Below are positions 43,686-54,676 of a stretch of DNA of 64,000 nt, one piece after another. Below the pieces are notes generated by a model, which saw only the letters and a program-made list of their open reading frames with translations, was not told the DNA's origin and searched no databases. The translations under genes were made by a program, and so were the position numbers. Numbering within the stretch: the stretch's first letter is position 1; the number at the start of each line of letters is the position of its first letter. Origin of the DNA: Lucinisca nassula (taxonomy: Eukaryota; Mollusca; Bivalvia; Lucinida; Lucinidae); contig OY757015.1 in assembly GCA_963580285.1 (NCBI GenBank), positions 148,426,082 to 148,490,081 on the forward strand. Direction: 5' to 3'.

Positions 43686-43905
43686 TTAACCCATTCAGTA
43701 CCGGAAACCCCTAAAGGAGTACCTTGGCAAACAGTGCAGGCCCAGATCAAACGCCGCAGAACGCGGCGTCTGATCAGGGCCTACACTGTTTGCAAAAAGT
43801 TAAGCCATTTTCCAAATCAATTTTAAAGAAAACACAACCTGACACCCCTCAATTTCGAAATGGACTCTTGCTATATACAATGTGGAAGATTCCATTTCGT
43901 ACAAA
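43686..43905 (-). repeat. Dispersed repeat I, copy 2 (minus)
   Basis: TAACCCATTCAGTACCGGAA to GGAAGATTCCATTTCGTAC. The central hairpin GGCCCAGATCAAACGCCGC / GCGGCGTCTGATCAGGGCC (43740-43783) is better preserved than in copy 1. Confidence 0.68.
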
Positions 43906-44109
43906 CAGGGCTGATTGAATAACAATCATAGATTCGTAATGGTGACCAGTGCAGCGACTAGAAAAAAGATGAAAAACTAGAAGAAATGAAGGTTATGATC
44001 AGTAATCAATACAAATACCTTCCTCAGTTCCTCAGTGCTGAGGCTGATACTGCGGTGTTGACGTCAGTACTCAGGTACTGATTTAAATAACTATATTATA
44101 TCTTTAATT

Positions 44110-44500
44110 TTTGCAGCATAAAATTCTAATTTTCTAAAACTAAGACTGACTTGTTAGGTGAGACATGTATCTTAGCGGATTTGGTTGCCACTTTTTGTTA
44201 TATTTTAAAATTTTGCAAGTCTCGCTACTTTGGACATCTCCTTCCTGATGCCCGAGACTTCCGTGGAGTGTGGGCCATGTTTGCTGATGTTGGCTGGGTG
44301 GGGGACGTCTATTAGTCCTGATGTAGGCGTCTCTTGCCTGATGCCTCCAGTTGACCTGTCTCATGATCTGCGTCGGTCGGTGTGTGCTCGGAGGGGGATG
44401 AGCTGTGTTTGTCGGGACTTGTCCATCATCCGTTTCGGTTTCAGAACTTTGGGGTTGAGACACACTGATGAAGATTAAATATCAGAAAGGCCTCTGTGTC
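44110..44500. other. Unassigned, locally GC-richer block
   Basis: A 107-codon minus-strand ORF (44140-44463; MSQPQSSETETDDGQVPTNT, then Pro/Gln/His-rich) lies in a block less AT-rich than its surroundings. No domain or splice signal is recognised; it may be part of an unidentified retroelement. Confidence 0.3.
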
Positions 44501-44514
44501 ACTAAATTAGGTAT

Positions 44515-44815
44515 AGTTACGCCTTAATACAAGACACCAAAGGTAAAGAAATACCAACATAAAACAACTTACCTTAATTTAAACATAGCAAGTGGAAAGC
44601 CAAAACAACCATGATCAGTACATTCATTCATGCAACGGCAAACAACGCCATTAATGTACAACAAGAGAAGTACCACCTTAGAAGGGCTGGTAAATGTTTT
44701 GTATAACGGGGGTTACAATCGATTTTATATGGCCCATTGGTTCTGTTGTTGTCAGTTAAATATTTCGTTCGGTCTGCGTGAAGGCATCTTACTCACTTGT
44801 GCAACAACTCCAAGA
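44515..44815 (-). mobile_element. Diverged Naiad 3'-region copy, minus strand
   Basis: ACAAGACACCAAAGGTAAAG, GAAAGCCAAAACAACCATGA and CTGCGTGAAGGCATCTTACT keep the usual order with heavy divergence. Confidence 0.5.
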
Positions 44816-45064
44816 ACATAAAAATCAAAGGAAATGCTGGGGCGAAAGACATCCAAAACATTATAGAAATAGGTGCCCAGGAAAAGCCACAATCAAATAT
44901 TTCAGCCTACCAATGGCACTTAGAGGAAGAGTGGAATGGGAACAGGAACAATGCGGAAAACAAAACAAAACAAAAAACAAACGAATCACAAACAGCACAA
45001 AACCATCTCCTTCTTTCCCCACACGAGGTGATTAAGGTGCAACAGGCACAATTAATGACAATTA

Positions 45065-45350
45065 AATACATTACGCAAACACGCCGATACAAATACATTG
45101 CCACTTTTATCGCCGAAAATATGAAAATTTTATGATGAAAAAATGTGATATTTTTCTTATTTCTGCTCAAAATATAGATTGTGGGCTCTCGTTAGAACCG
45201 CCTCATCGAGGCGGTTCTAACGAGTACCCACAATCTATATTTCAGAGCAGAAATGAGAAAAATAAGGTATACCCCCGGAAACGCCAGTTTTACTATATAA
45301 AAGTGGGGTTCAAGGGGGTCAAAATTATAAAGGCATGTTTTCGTGATGTA
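45065..45350. mobile_element. Palindromic MITE family A (best-preserved hairpin)
   Basis: CTCGTTAGAACCGCCTCATC joined to GAGGCGGTTCTAACGAGTAC (45187-45226), with arms AAAATATAGATTGTGGG and complement; the right end has AAAAGTGGGGTTCAAGGGGG. Confidence 0.82.
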
Positions 45351-45659
45351 AATAAATGATAATAGTAATACACAACCATAAGCCTATACCACGTGAAGAA
45401 CCACGTCGAAAAAATACGACAAAGCTACAATTAAAATACACATTATTAGAACACCGCCTTAAGACGGTCAGTAGGAAGAACATCTGATGAGTTGAGATCG
45501 AGTCTATGGACCCTCACTTTACTCTAGGCTCTATTATCATTTACAGTAAGCACAGTAATTGGTTCACGTGAAGGTAACTAACTCAATCAACAGACCATCA
45601 CAGAAAATATACAAATTAGAGCAAACTGAAAACCAAATAAATCTGATTTAAATTCAGTC
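45351..45659 (-). mobile_element. Very diverged Naiad 3'-region copy
   Basis: ACACCGCCTTAAGACGGTCA and TCACGTGAAGGTAACTAACT look like old forms of ACCGCCTTGGAACGGTCA and GCATGAAGGCCTCCTAACT. Confidence 0.4.
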
Positions 45660-46617
45660 AAAATAGAAGTGAAGGCAATGATCAGGAATCGATAAAATTA
45701 ACCCACAGCTCCCACCAGAGACACCAAAGGGACAGAAACACACACATGAAACAACTAGAACCTAATGAAAACATCAATAGCGGAAAGACAAAATGACGGT
45801 TACTTTCTCACAAAATGGCTAATTGGCTATCCAAAACAAAATAATATAAGCGATACAAACACACAAAGACAAATCATAACAGAACTTAACCGCGACAGAA
45901 GAACCGCCTTGGAACGGTCAGTGAAACGAATTCCACCGGGGGTGGGCTTAAATCTATTTTACGTGGCCACAATCCTCGCCCTTACTTCAGTCGCGATTTA
46001 GGCAAATACTTTGTTCAGTCCGCATGAAGGCCTCCTAACTCATCAGTGCAACATCTCCGTGAACGCAAAAAAACACACAACCACAGAGATGAAACACCGG
46101 TCCGGACTCGACAGCAAGAAACCGCTGAAATGCTGGAGCAAAAGAAAACCAACAGTTAGACGCCGTTGGGCTCGATCAGAGACAGAGCATCAGGCACTAA
46201 CCAACATTACATAGAATTAGATTTTCTCTAACTCTTAGTATGCCTTCACGCTGGAACCGTAATACAATCTGAGGCCTGACCCACCGGCGTGCAGTAACGA
46301 AGGGAAAAAAAAGTTGTCAACCGTGACTGGGTTTACTGCCATGCATGCAGTCTGTCGTATAACATTTATTTTTGTACCCAATCTTTTTATATCGAAGAAT
46401 GATTTTACGAAATTGTGTGCTGAATTCATTGCGGTTATATATTTTTCTGAATTTATATACTAAGTCGACATAAAATTCGGATTCCGATAGACCTTGTTGC
46501 AGAAGAGATTCAAGTCCAATATTGAATTTTGAAATTGAATAAGAATGACGTCTACAAAATTTTGAAAAAGGCTTTGCGTAGTTTATGATACCGATATCCC
46601 TGATGAAGAAGTTTTAA
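45660..46617 (-). mobile_element. 5'-truncated Naiad copy, minus strand
   Basis: The 3' region (45660-46215) is followed in sense by RT C-terminal coding sequence to about 46617, through antisense of GYNI.IRQTACMAVNPVTVDN and the GYRYHKLRKAF region, with frame damage. It ends 5 bp before a gypsy LTR. Confidence 0.75.
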
Positions 46618-46621
46618 ATTA

Positions 46622-46789
46622 TGTTATGCATAAGAATTTATTTTTCTGATTCCCACTTTCACCCAACTGGGTGACCTAATAATGATATCAGTATCTTGTT
46701 TATTCTTCTTAAAGAAGTTTCCAGAAAAATGGGTCACAGATTAATTTCTTTTTTGTAAACAACCTGTTTACAAGGAAAAGTACTTTGGA
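46622..46789 (+). repeat. Partial 5' LTR of the Gmr1-like element
   Basis: TGTTATGCATAAG start, then CTGATTCCCAC, TGGGTGACCTAATAATG and AAAGTACTTTGGA, matching the first 165 bp of the 3' LTR. It is cut by a Naiad 3' fragment. Confidence 0.82.
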
Positions 46790-47082
46790 AAGTAGAAGTA
46801 AAACAAATATCAGGAATCGATACAATTAACTTGCTCCACCCATCAAAGACACCAAAGGAAAAAAACACAAGCGTTAAGCGACCAGACCATAGTGGAAACC
46901 TAAACAAAGGAAGGCCATAAGGACAGTTACTTTCCCACAAAATGGCCATAGTGCCATCTAAAATAAAAAAGACACAAGTGATACACACAGTAAGTAACAA
47001 ACAACAACATAAATAAATCGCCACAGAAGAACCGCCGTGGAACGGTCAGTGGAAAGATTTCCACTGGGGGGGCTTAAATCAT
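46790..47082 (-). mobile_element. Naiad 3'-region fragment, minus strand, inside the LTR element
   Basis: AGTAGAAGTAAAACAAATAT to GGGGGGGCTTAAATC. It replaces the rest of the 5' LTR, gag and protease. Confidence 0.72.
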
Positions 47083-47277
47083 AAGATTCTTAATCATTTT
47101 TACTGGCCTGGGTTAAAATCAGATGCAACTCAGCATTGTAGGTGCCGTCATACATGCCAAATGGTTAGAAAACCCAATCAGACTATACGTAAGGCTCATT
47201 TGCAGCCTATACCTGCTTTTGATGAACCTTTCAGTCGAATAATTATAGACTGTGTGGTTCCCTTGCCCATCACGAAG
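47083..47277 (+). pseudogene. Integrase N-terminal part (Gmr1-like element)
   Basis: Reads KILNHFYWPGLKSDATQHCR with the CRCRHTCQ cysteines of the HHCC zinc finger, RKAHLQPIPAFDEPFSRIII and the first catalytic Asp in IIDC, up to PLPITK, where Naiad copy 2 begins. The frame resumes as SGCEFLLTIMCAS at 50148. Confidence 0.82.
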
Positions 47278-50147
47278 TAGAAGTAAAACAAAGATCAGGA
47301 ATTGATACAATTAACTTACTCCATCCATAAAAGACACCAAAGGGAAAGAAATACAAACATTAAGCGACCAGACCATAATGGAAACCTAAACAAAGGAAGG
47401 CCATATGGACAGTTACTTTCCCACAAAATGGCCATATGGCCATCCAAAATTAAAAGACACAAGTGATACACACAGTAAGTAACAAACAACAACATAAATA
47501 AATCGCCACAGAAGAGCCGCCTTGGAACGGTCAGTGGAAGATTTCCACTGGGGGGCTTAAATCGATTTTACGTGGCCACAGTCCTCGCCCTTACTTCCGT
47601 CGCGATTTAGACAAATAATTTGTTCAGTCCGCATGAAGGCCTCCTAACTCATCAGTGCAACATCTCCGTGAACACAGAAATCAAAGAACCACAGAGGTGA
47701 GACAACGGTGAGGACTCGACAGCAAGAAACCACTGAAATGCTGGAGCAAAAGAAAACCAACAGTTAGACTCCGATGAGCCCGACCAGAGACAGAGCATCA
47801 GGCACCAACCAACATTATCTCTTTAATTTTCAATAAGCCTTTACGTTGGAGCCATCATAGAATCTGAGGCCTGACCCACCGGCTTGCAATTAAAGAGGGA
47901 AGCAAAGTTGCCAACCGTGATTGGGTTAACTACCATGCATGCAGTCTGTCGTATAATATCCATGTTGTACCCAATCTTTTTATATCGAAGAATGATTTTA
48001 CGAAATTGGGTGCTGAAGTCATTGCGGTTATATATTTTTCTGAATTTATATACTAAGTCACCATAAAATTCGGGTTCCGATAGACCTTGTTGCAGAAGAG
48101 ATTTAAGTCCAATATTGAATTTTGAAATTAAATCAGAATGGCGTCTATAAAATTTTGAAAAGGCTTTGCGTAGTTTATGGTACCGATAACCCTGATTAAG
48201 AAGTTTAGCCGTTAATAATTTATTACGAGTGTTGAAGTCAGTTACATGACTACACACTCTAGCAAATCGAATTAATTGCGAAATATAAACGCCATAGGAT
48301 GGCGCACGAGGAACATCACCATCCAAAAAAGGAAAATTTACAATCTCAAAATCAAAGTCATCGCGTTTATCATAAATTTTGCACGAAACAAATCCATCTT
48401 CAATAGATAGATGTAAATCCAAAAACGGGGCCTCGGTATCAGAAGAATTTGCTTTATTTAACTGAAGTTCTAGGGGGTAAATATGACTGATCAAACCATC
48501 AAAATAGGTATTATCAATATTTAATAAATCATCTAAATATCTAGAAGTAGAGCTAAAAGCTTCAATAATTTCAGATTGGTTATCAATGGAAAGCGACAAA
48601 ATGAAGTCTCTTTCATAACAATACAAGAACAGATCAGTTTGTCTAAATAACTTAGTACCGAATCTAATATAAATATTGTCAAGTAGAAAGGTGAGGGCAT
48701 CACACACTTTCTGACATGACCAAAGTGTATAATTCTTATGCTCTTTAGAAGTGAAAAATGCATTTCTGACATTACATGCAAGATAGAGAGAATCTTCTCT
48801 GTGAAAAGCCCATTCAATTAAATCATTAAGCTTTTCTTTTATAAGATTATGAGGAAGTGTAGTGTAAAGAGTGGAAAAATCGTAGGTAGACAGACTAGAA
48901 GCACGAAACTGTCTAGATTTCAATTTATTTAAAACCTCATTCGAATTTTTTATAGACCAAAACAGATTTCTTCCTGATCTTTCAAAGACTTTATCACAGT
49001 ATTTAATTACATGCGTTTTAATAGCAGTAAGACAGGAAGTTAATAATTTAGAAAGTTCAGTGGTAGTGCAAGAACTAGAATTTGCAATAAACGGTGCTTT
49101 GTAAGGTTTTTTATGAAGTTTTGGTAACCAGTATAGCGTAGGAAGCTTGTCTTGGCCTTCGTTAACACACACAGCAAACTTGGTGGCTGAAAGACAAACA
49201 TGTTTATCTACTATAGCTCTCTCTTCAGCCAAAGGCTGAAGTTCATAGGCCTTAGTACCACCAAGCTCCTGCTTAAGCGTGTTAACATAGTGGAGCCGTC
49301 ACACAACGACGACGTTGTTAGCGGCCTTGTCTGCAGGGGCCAAAACAAACTTCTTATGAAATTCTTGAATACCTAGTTTAAGATGACGTAAAGACGTCTT
49401 GGGCTTAGGAGGTAATAAGTTAGTATTTTGAGAATAGAAAGAAATGCGTTTATTCACTAGTCTTAAAATGCTAAGTTTCCAGTCCTTTAGGGCTTTATAC
49501 TCAACATACTCTCGCTTACACCATCGATTACCGAATTCATTCAAGGAAGCAGCGATTTCATCTCTACATTTACTGAAATCAATTTTAGAAGGAAACCGAT
49601 ATTTCGGTCCTTTAGAAATTATATTCCTTATCCTAGAATCAGGAATAATTTTCAAATTGCCAGTAATTACATGACCAGCAGCAGGATAGGAATACTTTGA
49701 GTTTTTACAATCACATGAATCAGGAGTATTAGTATTAATATCAAGATCTGAAACAAGTTTATTGAAATTAAAAATGATAGATCTAACAGGTTTGTTATAT
49801 TTATAGCAAATTATAGGTGTTTCAGTATTTTGAAAATAAGCAGGAATGGAAGAAAGCACCGATCTCTCACGGAAGATACTGGGCAAATCTATAAAATCCA
49901 TACCCTTATTAATGAAGGATATTTTGAAGAAATGACATTTATGATTAATTTCAGAATCAATGTAAGGACGGAGAGTATGCTGAGTATAGCCTCTAGTTAA
50001 GAGAGCCGCATCATAAAACCGATGAGAACTATCGTAGAATTTATTCGCCTCGGTGTCCAGAAGACGTAAAACAGAAACGGGTAATGAACTTAAAAATGAA
50101 AGCATAGAGTGGCGTCCATGATTTAATAATATAATTGACAGTCACTT
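47278..50147 (-). mobile_element. Naiad-type Penelope-like retrotransposon, copy 2 (5'-truncated)
   Basis: Contains the 3' region (47278-47835), complete RT and CxC linker; it is truncated just upstream of the linker, so the endonuclease is missing. It lies between integrase codons (ACGAAG and TCTGGC) of the gypsy element. The upstream join is beside the conserved UGA equivalent to 36838. Confidence 0.88.
47841..50147 (-). pseudogene. Naiad RT reading frame with conserved UGA (copy 2)
   Basis: A single frame of about 755 codons from the ATG at 50105 to the stop at 47841, interrupted only by UGA at 49299-49301, the same position as 37681 in copy 1 (VVVV-UGA-RLHYVNT). A second UGA just before the ATG matches 36838. 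The site equal to 37936 reads Leu here. The frame includes SCDCKNSKYSYPAAGHVI and YLDD, but the GIPMGTNCAP motif is gone: 42 nt are deleted near 48636 (KLFRQ-T-DLFLYC), which would kill RT activity. Confidence 0.86.
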
Positions 50148-50960
50148 AGTCTGGCTGTGAATTTCTTTTGACTATTATGTGTGCTTCCACACGTTTTCCT
50201 GAAGCCATTCCACTAAGAAATATCAAAACTAAGACAATCGTCAAGGCCTTATTGACGTTTTTCACCTTTGTTGTTCCTCCCAAATCTATTCAGTCAGACC
50301 AAGGTTCAAATTTCATTTCTGGAATTTTTCAACAAGTAATGCACGAACTTAGGCATTGTACAGTATCAGTCATCGGCCTATTATCCTGAAAGTCAAGGCG
50401 CCTTTGAAAGATTCCATCAAACACGGAAAAACATGGTAAGATCATATTGCTTTGACACAGAGAAGGATTGGGATGAAGGCATTCATCTGCTTTTATTTGC
50501 TGTCAGAGAATCTGTGCAAGAATCTCTTGGCTTCAGTCCATTTGAATTAGTATTTGGCCATACTGTTCGTGGTCATTTGAAACTTCTGAAAGTGAAATTT
50601 CTCTCTAATGATGACACTTCCTTGAATTTACTTCAGTATGTGTCGGATTTCAAAACTAGACTTTCAAAAGCTTGTGGGGCTCCTCGGACCAATCTTCAGT
50701 CAGCTCAAAGAAAAATGAAACAGCTATATGACAGAGGGGCAGAAGAAAGGAATATTAAACAAGGTATTAAGGTACTAGCTCTTATGCCTATTCCTGGAAA
50801 ATCTTTGCAACCAGGTATTATGGTCCATACACTGTAGACAAAAAGATCGGTGACGTTAATTACGTAATATACACTCCTGGGAGACGCAAGCTAAAGCAGC
50901 TGTGCCTTATTAACATGCTTAAGGAATACATTGATAGGGTTAATGCATCCTTAACATCAG
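50148..50960 (+). pseudogene. Integrase core and C-terminal domain (Gmr1-like element)
   Basis: LLTIMCASTRFPEAIPLRNI, then SIQSDQGSNFISGIFQQVMH with the second catalytic Asp; a frameshift at about 50370; then YYPESQGAFERFHQTRKNM with the catalytic Glu, and DWDEGIHLLLFAVRE, SLGFSPFELVFGHTVRGHLK. The C-terminal beta-barrel resembles KKIGDVNYVIYTPGRRK. It would join element cDNA into host DNA; it is broken here. Confidence 0.82.
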
Positions 50961-51066
50961 TCAATCTAGTTAGCTCTGTTCCACTTAATTCATGTGACAA
51001 TGACTGTGGGGATATTAATTCAGTGAAATCTGATCCCACATCACCAATACTTCAGAATTCTGACAT

Positions 51067-51793
51067 TTGAGGAATCTCAACCAGAAACAGTCACATCTAG
51101 AGCCAAATCAGCGGAATGAACTGAAACAGCTGATTTTTGAATATGAACACTTATTTCCTGGCATTCCAACACGGACAGACAAAATATTTCACGATGTGGA
51201 CATAAATGGTTCTAAACCTGTAGAGCAACATCCATACAGGATGGATCCTATGAAACAAAAATATCTTAATGAAGAAGTTTAGTATTTATTGCACAATGAC
51301 TTTATTGAACCAAGCCAAAATGAATGGAGTTCTCATTTTATTCTTGTACCAAAACCTGATGGGACATATCGTATGTGTACAGATTCTAGGAAAGTTAATT
51401 CCTTAAGTAAAACATATAGCTTTCTAATTCTAAGAATGGATGACGGCATTGATAACATCGGGAAGGCCAAATACATAACTAAATTCGACCTTCTGAAAGT
51501 ATTTTGGCAAATTCCACTCACATGTAGAGCGAAGGAGGTTTCGGCATTTACTACACCGGACGGATTTTTTAACTATAAAGTCATGCCATTTGGAACGAAT
51601 ACTCTCCGTCAACATTTCAGCGCTTAATAAACAGGGTAATTACAGGCCATGAAGGCTGCAGTGCTTATATTGATGACGCTATCATATACAATAGCCAGTG
51701 GAATCAACATCTTGGGTCTAATCGAGCATTCTTTGATAGACTGAGTAATGCCCAATTGACAATCAATCTTGCTAAAAGTGAATACTGCCATGC
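51067..51793 (+). pseudogene. Reverse transcriptase, N-terminal and catalytic part (Gmr1-like)
   Basis: EYEHLFPGIPTRTDKIFHDV, QHPYRMDPMKQKYLNEEV, a stop at 51280, then HNDFIEPSQNEWSSHFILVP, KYITKFDLLKVFWQIPL (motif A Asp), FNYKVMPFGTN, a frameshift at about 51615, and AYIDDAIIY (catalytic YIDD, about 51664). It stops at KSEYCHAS where a minus-strand gypsy fragment begins. Confidence 0.82.
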
Positions 51794-52569
51794 AAGTTTG
51801 ACAAACGAACACCCTTTTCTCTAGCTCGTGAGAGGACATTGCGCAGATTTGAATCATGTTCTTCCTTTGAAGAACCATAGATCGAAATGTCATCAACAAT
51901 TGCGGCGAAGCCTTCTAGGCCTTGAAACGCTTCATCAACCTTGCGTTGGAACTCGTCCGGGCTACAGATCAGACCGAAGGGTAATCTTAAGAAACGGTAA
52001 CGGCCATAGGGAGTGTTTAATGTAGTTAGGTAGGATGGGAGGATGTCATCTAGTGTGCGCATTGGGTAGTGTGGCCTACGAATTGCTTTGTTGAGTGCCT
52101 GGGGGTCTAGGCAAATGCGTAACTTGCCCGTCTTTGGCTCTTCTGCAATGATAAGGGAGTCTGGCTATGATGTCACTGTCTTCCATCCGTTTATGTTCTG
52201 CTTTCAGGGGTTCTCTAAGGGCTACTGGCACTTTCCTTGGTAGGTGAACAACAGGGACTGTATCGGGTTTCAGGTGTATTGAACATTCATCCGGGAACAA
52301 GCCAATACCCGTGAACACATCAAGTAATTCAGATATACTGTCATGAGATGCATTTTGGGAAGTAAGTTATGACTGTACGTTATATTCCGATTAATGCCAT
52401 TAAGGTCAATGGAAGACTTTAAGCCTAACAAGGGTGGATTGTCAGTGTCAACAATGTAAAACATAGGCTTTATGTGAAAGACTTTGTGAGAACAGCCAAG
52501 CAGTACTGTACCTAGTACCTTAAGTGCATCACCACTGTATGCGGACAGCTGGCTTTGCGTTTTCATCAA
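51772..52569 (-). pseudogene. Gypsy reverse transcriptase fragment
   Basis: Minus strand: LIVDTDNPPLLGLKSSIDLN-type protease-RT spacer, FPDECSIHLKPDTVPVVHLP, PLKAEHKRMEDSDIIA, LPSYLTTLNTPYGRYRFLRL, PFGLICSPDEFQRKVDEAFQ and AIVDDISIYG, with catalytic IVDD in place of the usual YxDD. Frameshifts occur at about 52070 and 52315. It ends EKGVRLSN at the junction. Confidence 0.78.
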
Positions 52570-52583
52570 AGAACCCTTAATAC

Positions 52584-53634
52584 CTAGAGTTGGTACTGAT
52601 TCAATGGCAAAATATTAACCTGCGATCCCGTATCAACCTTAAATTTGACCTCATTTCGCGAAGGACCTATTTTCGCATAAACGAATGCCTGATCTTGACC
52701 CGTGTTTGTGCAGACTGAATTAACCGCATCTACAAAGAAATCAGATTCGCTGCTGCTGTCCCCAAGATTATTGTCACAAGCTTTATCAGTCGTTACTGCA
52801 TGTGCATTTACCGAACCCTTTTGAGATTGACTTGACCTACACACACGCGCGAAATGATTATATTTGGAACACTTTGAACACTGTTTGCCTTTTGCTGGAC
52901 AGGAACCATGCTGGTGTGTATTACCACAATTAACGCACTGTTTAGATTTACCAGTCTTGTATTTCATACGGACGCCGCCTTGTGACTGCTGATTTGGTGT
53001 ACAATAATCTGACGGATTTTCCTTTGGCTGAAATCTATTTTTAGAACTGGGTTTTCCTGGTTTGTGTTTTGGTTTAATGTTGCTAACTTCAACTGACATG
53101 GATTTCAATCGTTATTGTGAGTATTCATGAGACTGAGCTATTTGTATAGTCTTGTCAAAGGTCAAATCTTCACCCACATTTATCAGTTTCTGTCTTATTT
53201 TGCTCGAATTCGTCCCAAAGACAATTCTATCTCTTATCATTTCATCCGCCATTGTACCAGAACCACAATCTATCACGCTGACCCGGAGTCGTGTGAGGAA
53301 AAATGTGAATGAGTCTGCTCCATTGACCTCATTATGAAATTTGAATCGGGCAAAAATGGGGTTTAGTTTGGACAGACATATTCCTTGAACTTTGTGAAGT
53401 ACGTGTCAAGTGTGTCAGCATTTTCAGCGGGAATGTCCATATACGGTGAATTTTCCGACCTTTGTCGCCTACCCATAACAGTAAATATGCAATTTGATCT
53501 GGCTCTGTTTTGTCCTTCAGTGGGCCCTTGAAAATCAGTTCAGCATGATTCTGAAATGTGTCCCAGTTGTCTGGTAAATTACTGCCTTCCCAGTCCATCC
53601 TGCGAGGTGAAATGCCTACCATTTCCATGATCAA
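52584..53634 (-). pseudogene. Gypsy gag-protease, frameshifted
   Basis: A gag N-terminal region from 53634 (WEGSNLPDNWDTFQNHAELI) with a frameshift near 53420 and a stop near 53110; then a 174-codon frame with two zinc knuckles (CVNCGNTHQHGSC and CSKCSKYNHFARVC), and the protease active site KVDTGSQVNIL. It is a nucleocapsid of the two-knuckle gypsy type. Confidence 0.8.
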
Positions 53635-53659
53635 AGACTTGATCCCGAATCTGACACCA

Positions 53660-53864
53660 TGTAATGTGTTTGGGTTCTATTGTTAGGCAGGATTCCAACA
53701 GATACAACTATCTTCGTATTGACTGTGTTTATTTACATAGAAGCCATGATGAGAAGGGAAGTAACTATTATCAAGTGGTCTGACTAAATAGTGAAATTAA
53801 ATTAACCAACAATTAGGTAAAGGTGCACCAGACAATAAGTGCTGAAATGTGTGATAATGTTACA
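53660..53864 (-). repeat. 5' LTR of the minus-strand gypsy element
   Basis: About 205 bp. In sense it starts TGTAACATTATCACAC and ends ACCCAAACACATTACA, so TG...CA ends are intact and the tRNA-Leu primer site follows at once. Confidence 0.75.
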
Positions 53865-54535
53865 ATTTCTAGGTAATGTTGTAGGTCAAGGTCATGTGAA
53901 ACCCATTGATGCTAAAGTTGAACCTATCTCAAATTTTCCCGTACCCACGTGCAAAAGACAGCTGATGCGATTTCTTGGTATGGCTGGTTATTACAGAAAG
54001 TTGTGTAATAATTTCTCTGTCATTGCTGAGCCTTTGACAAATCTGCTCAGCAAAAGAACAAAATTCCATTGGAATGCAATATGCCAAAATGCTTTTGATA
54101 AGTTTAAAGCCATACTCAAGAGTGAACCAGTTCTCTTAGCACCAAACTTTGAAAATGAGTTTAAGCTAGCTGTAGATGCTAGTGACGTAGGTGCAGGTAG
54201 TGTTTTGTTGCAGGAAGACGAAATTTGTGTGGATCATCCAGTTTGCTACTTTTCCAAAAAGTTTAATAAGCATCAGAGAAATTACTCTACCATAGAGAAA
54301 GAGTGCTTGTCTCTGATTCTTGCTCTGCAACATTTCGAAATTGATCTTACTCCTACTACCGCACCGATTGTTGTTTTCAGTGATCACAATCCTCTGACTT
54401 TCATACATAAATTGTGAAACAAAACTCAGCCATTGCTCAGGTGGAGTCTTATGCTACAAGAGTATAATTTAGACATAAGACATACAAGAGGGAGAAATAA
54501 CATTATCCCTGATGCCCTTTCAAGAGCTTGAGCAG
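53865..54535 (+). pseudogene. RT C-terminus and RNase H (Gmr1-like element)
   Basis: FLGNVVGQGHVKPIDAKVEP, RFLGMAGYYRKLCNNFSVIA, KLAVDASDVGAGSVLLQED (RNase H Asp), CYFSKKFNKHQRNYSTIEKE (Glu) and VFSDHNPLTFIHKL (Asp), a stop at 54416, then SLMLQEYNLDIRHTRGRNNI to DALSRA and stop at about 54531. The frame ends the pol gene; the LTR follows after 145 bp. Confidence 0.85.
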
Positions 54536-54676
54536 TGTCAGGAATTGTGTTTTTCTTTCATACTGAAGTGGATTGTAGATACATGTAATTTTATATACTA
54601 TGTTCAATATTTTATTATTCTTAAAGCAGAAGAAAGCTTTATTGCATACAACTTGCTTTTCCTCGAACAGGGGGAG

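Larger units (their letters stand above)
51795..53864 (-). mobile_element. Second Ty3/gypsy element, 5' part only, minus strand
   Basis: In sense: LTR (53864-53660), primer-binding site TGGTGTCAGATTCGGGAT next to it (tRNA-Leu type), gag (53634-52690), protease, RT to about 51795. RNase H, integrase and the 3' LTR are absent. It sits inside the RT gene of the Gmr1-like element. Confidence 0.8.

Noticed and set aside
44140..44463. 107-codon minus-strand ORF as a gene
   Set aside because: Low-complexity Pro/Gln/Thr composition, no domain, no supporting neighbours; listed only as an unassigned block.
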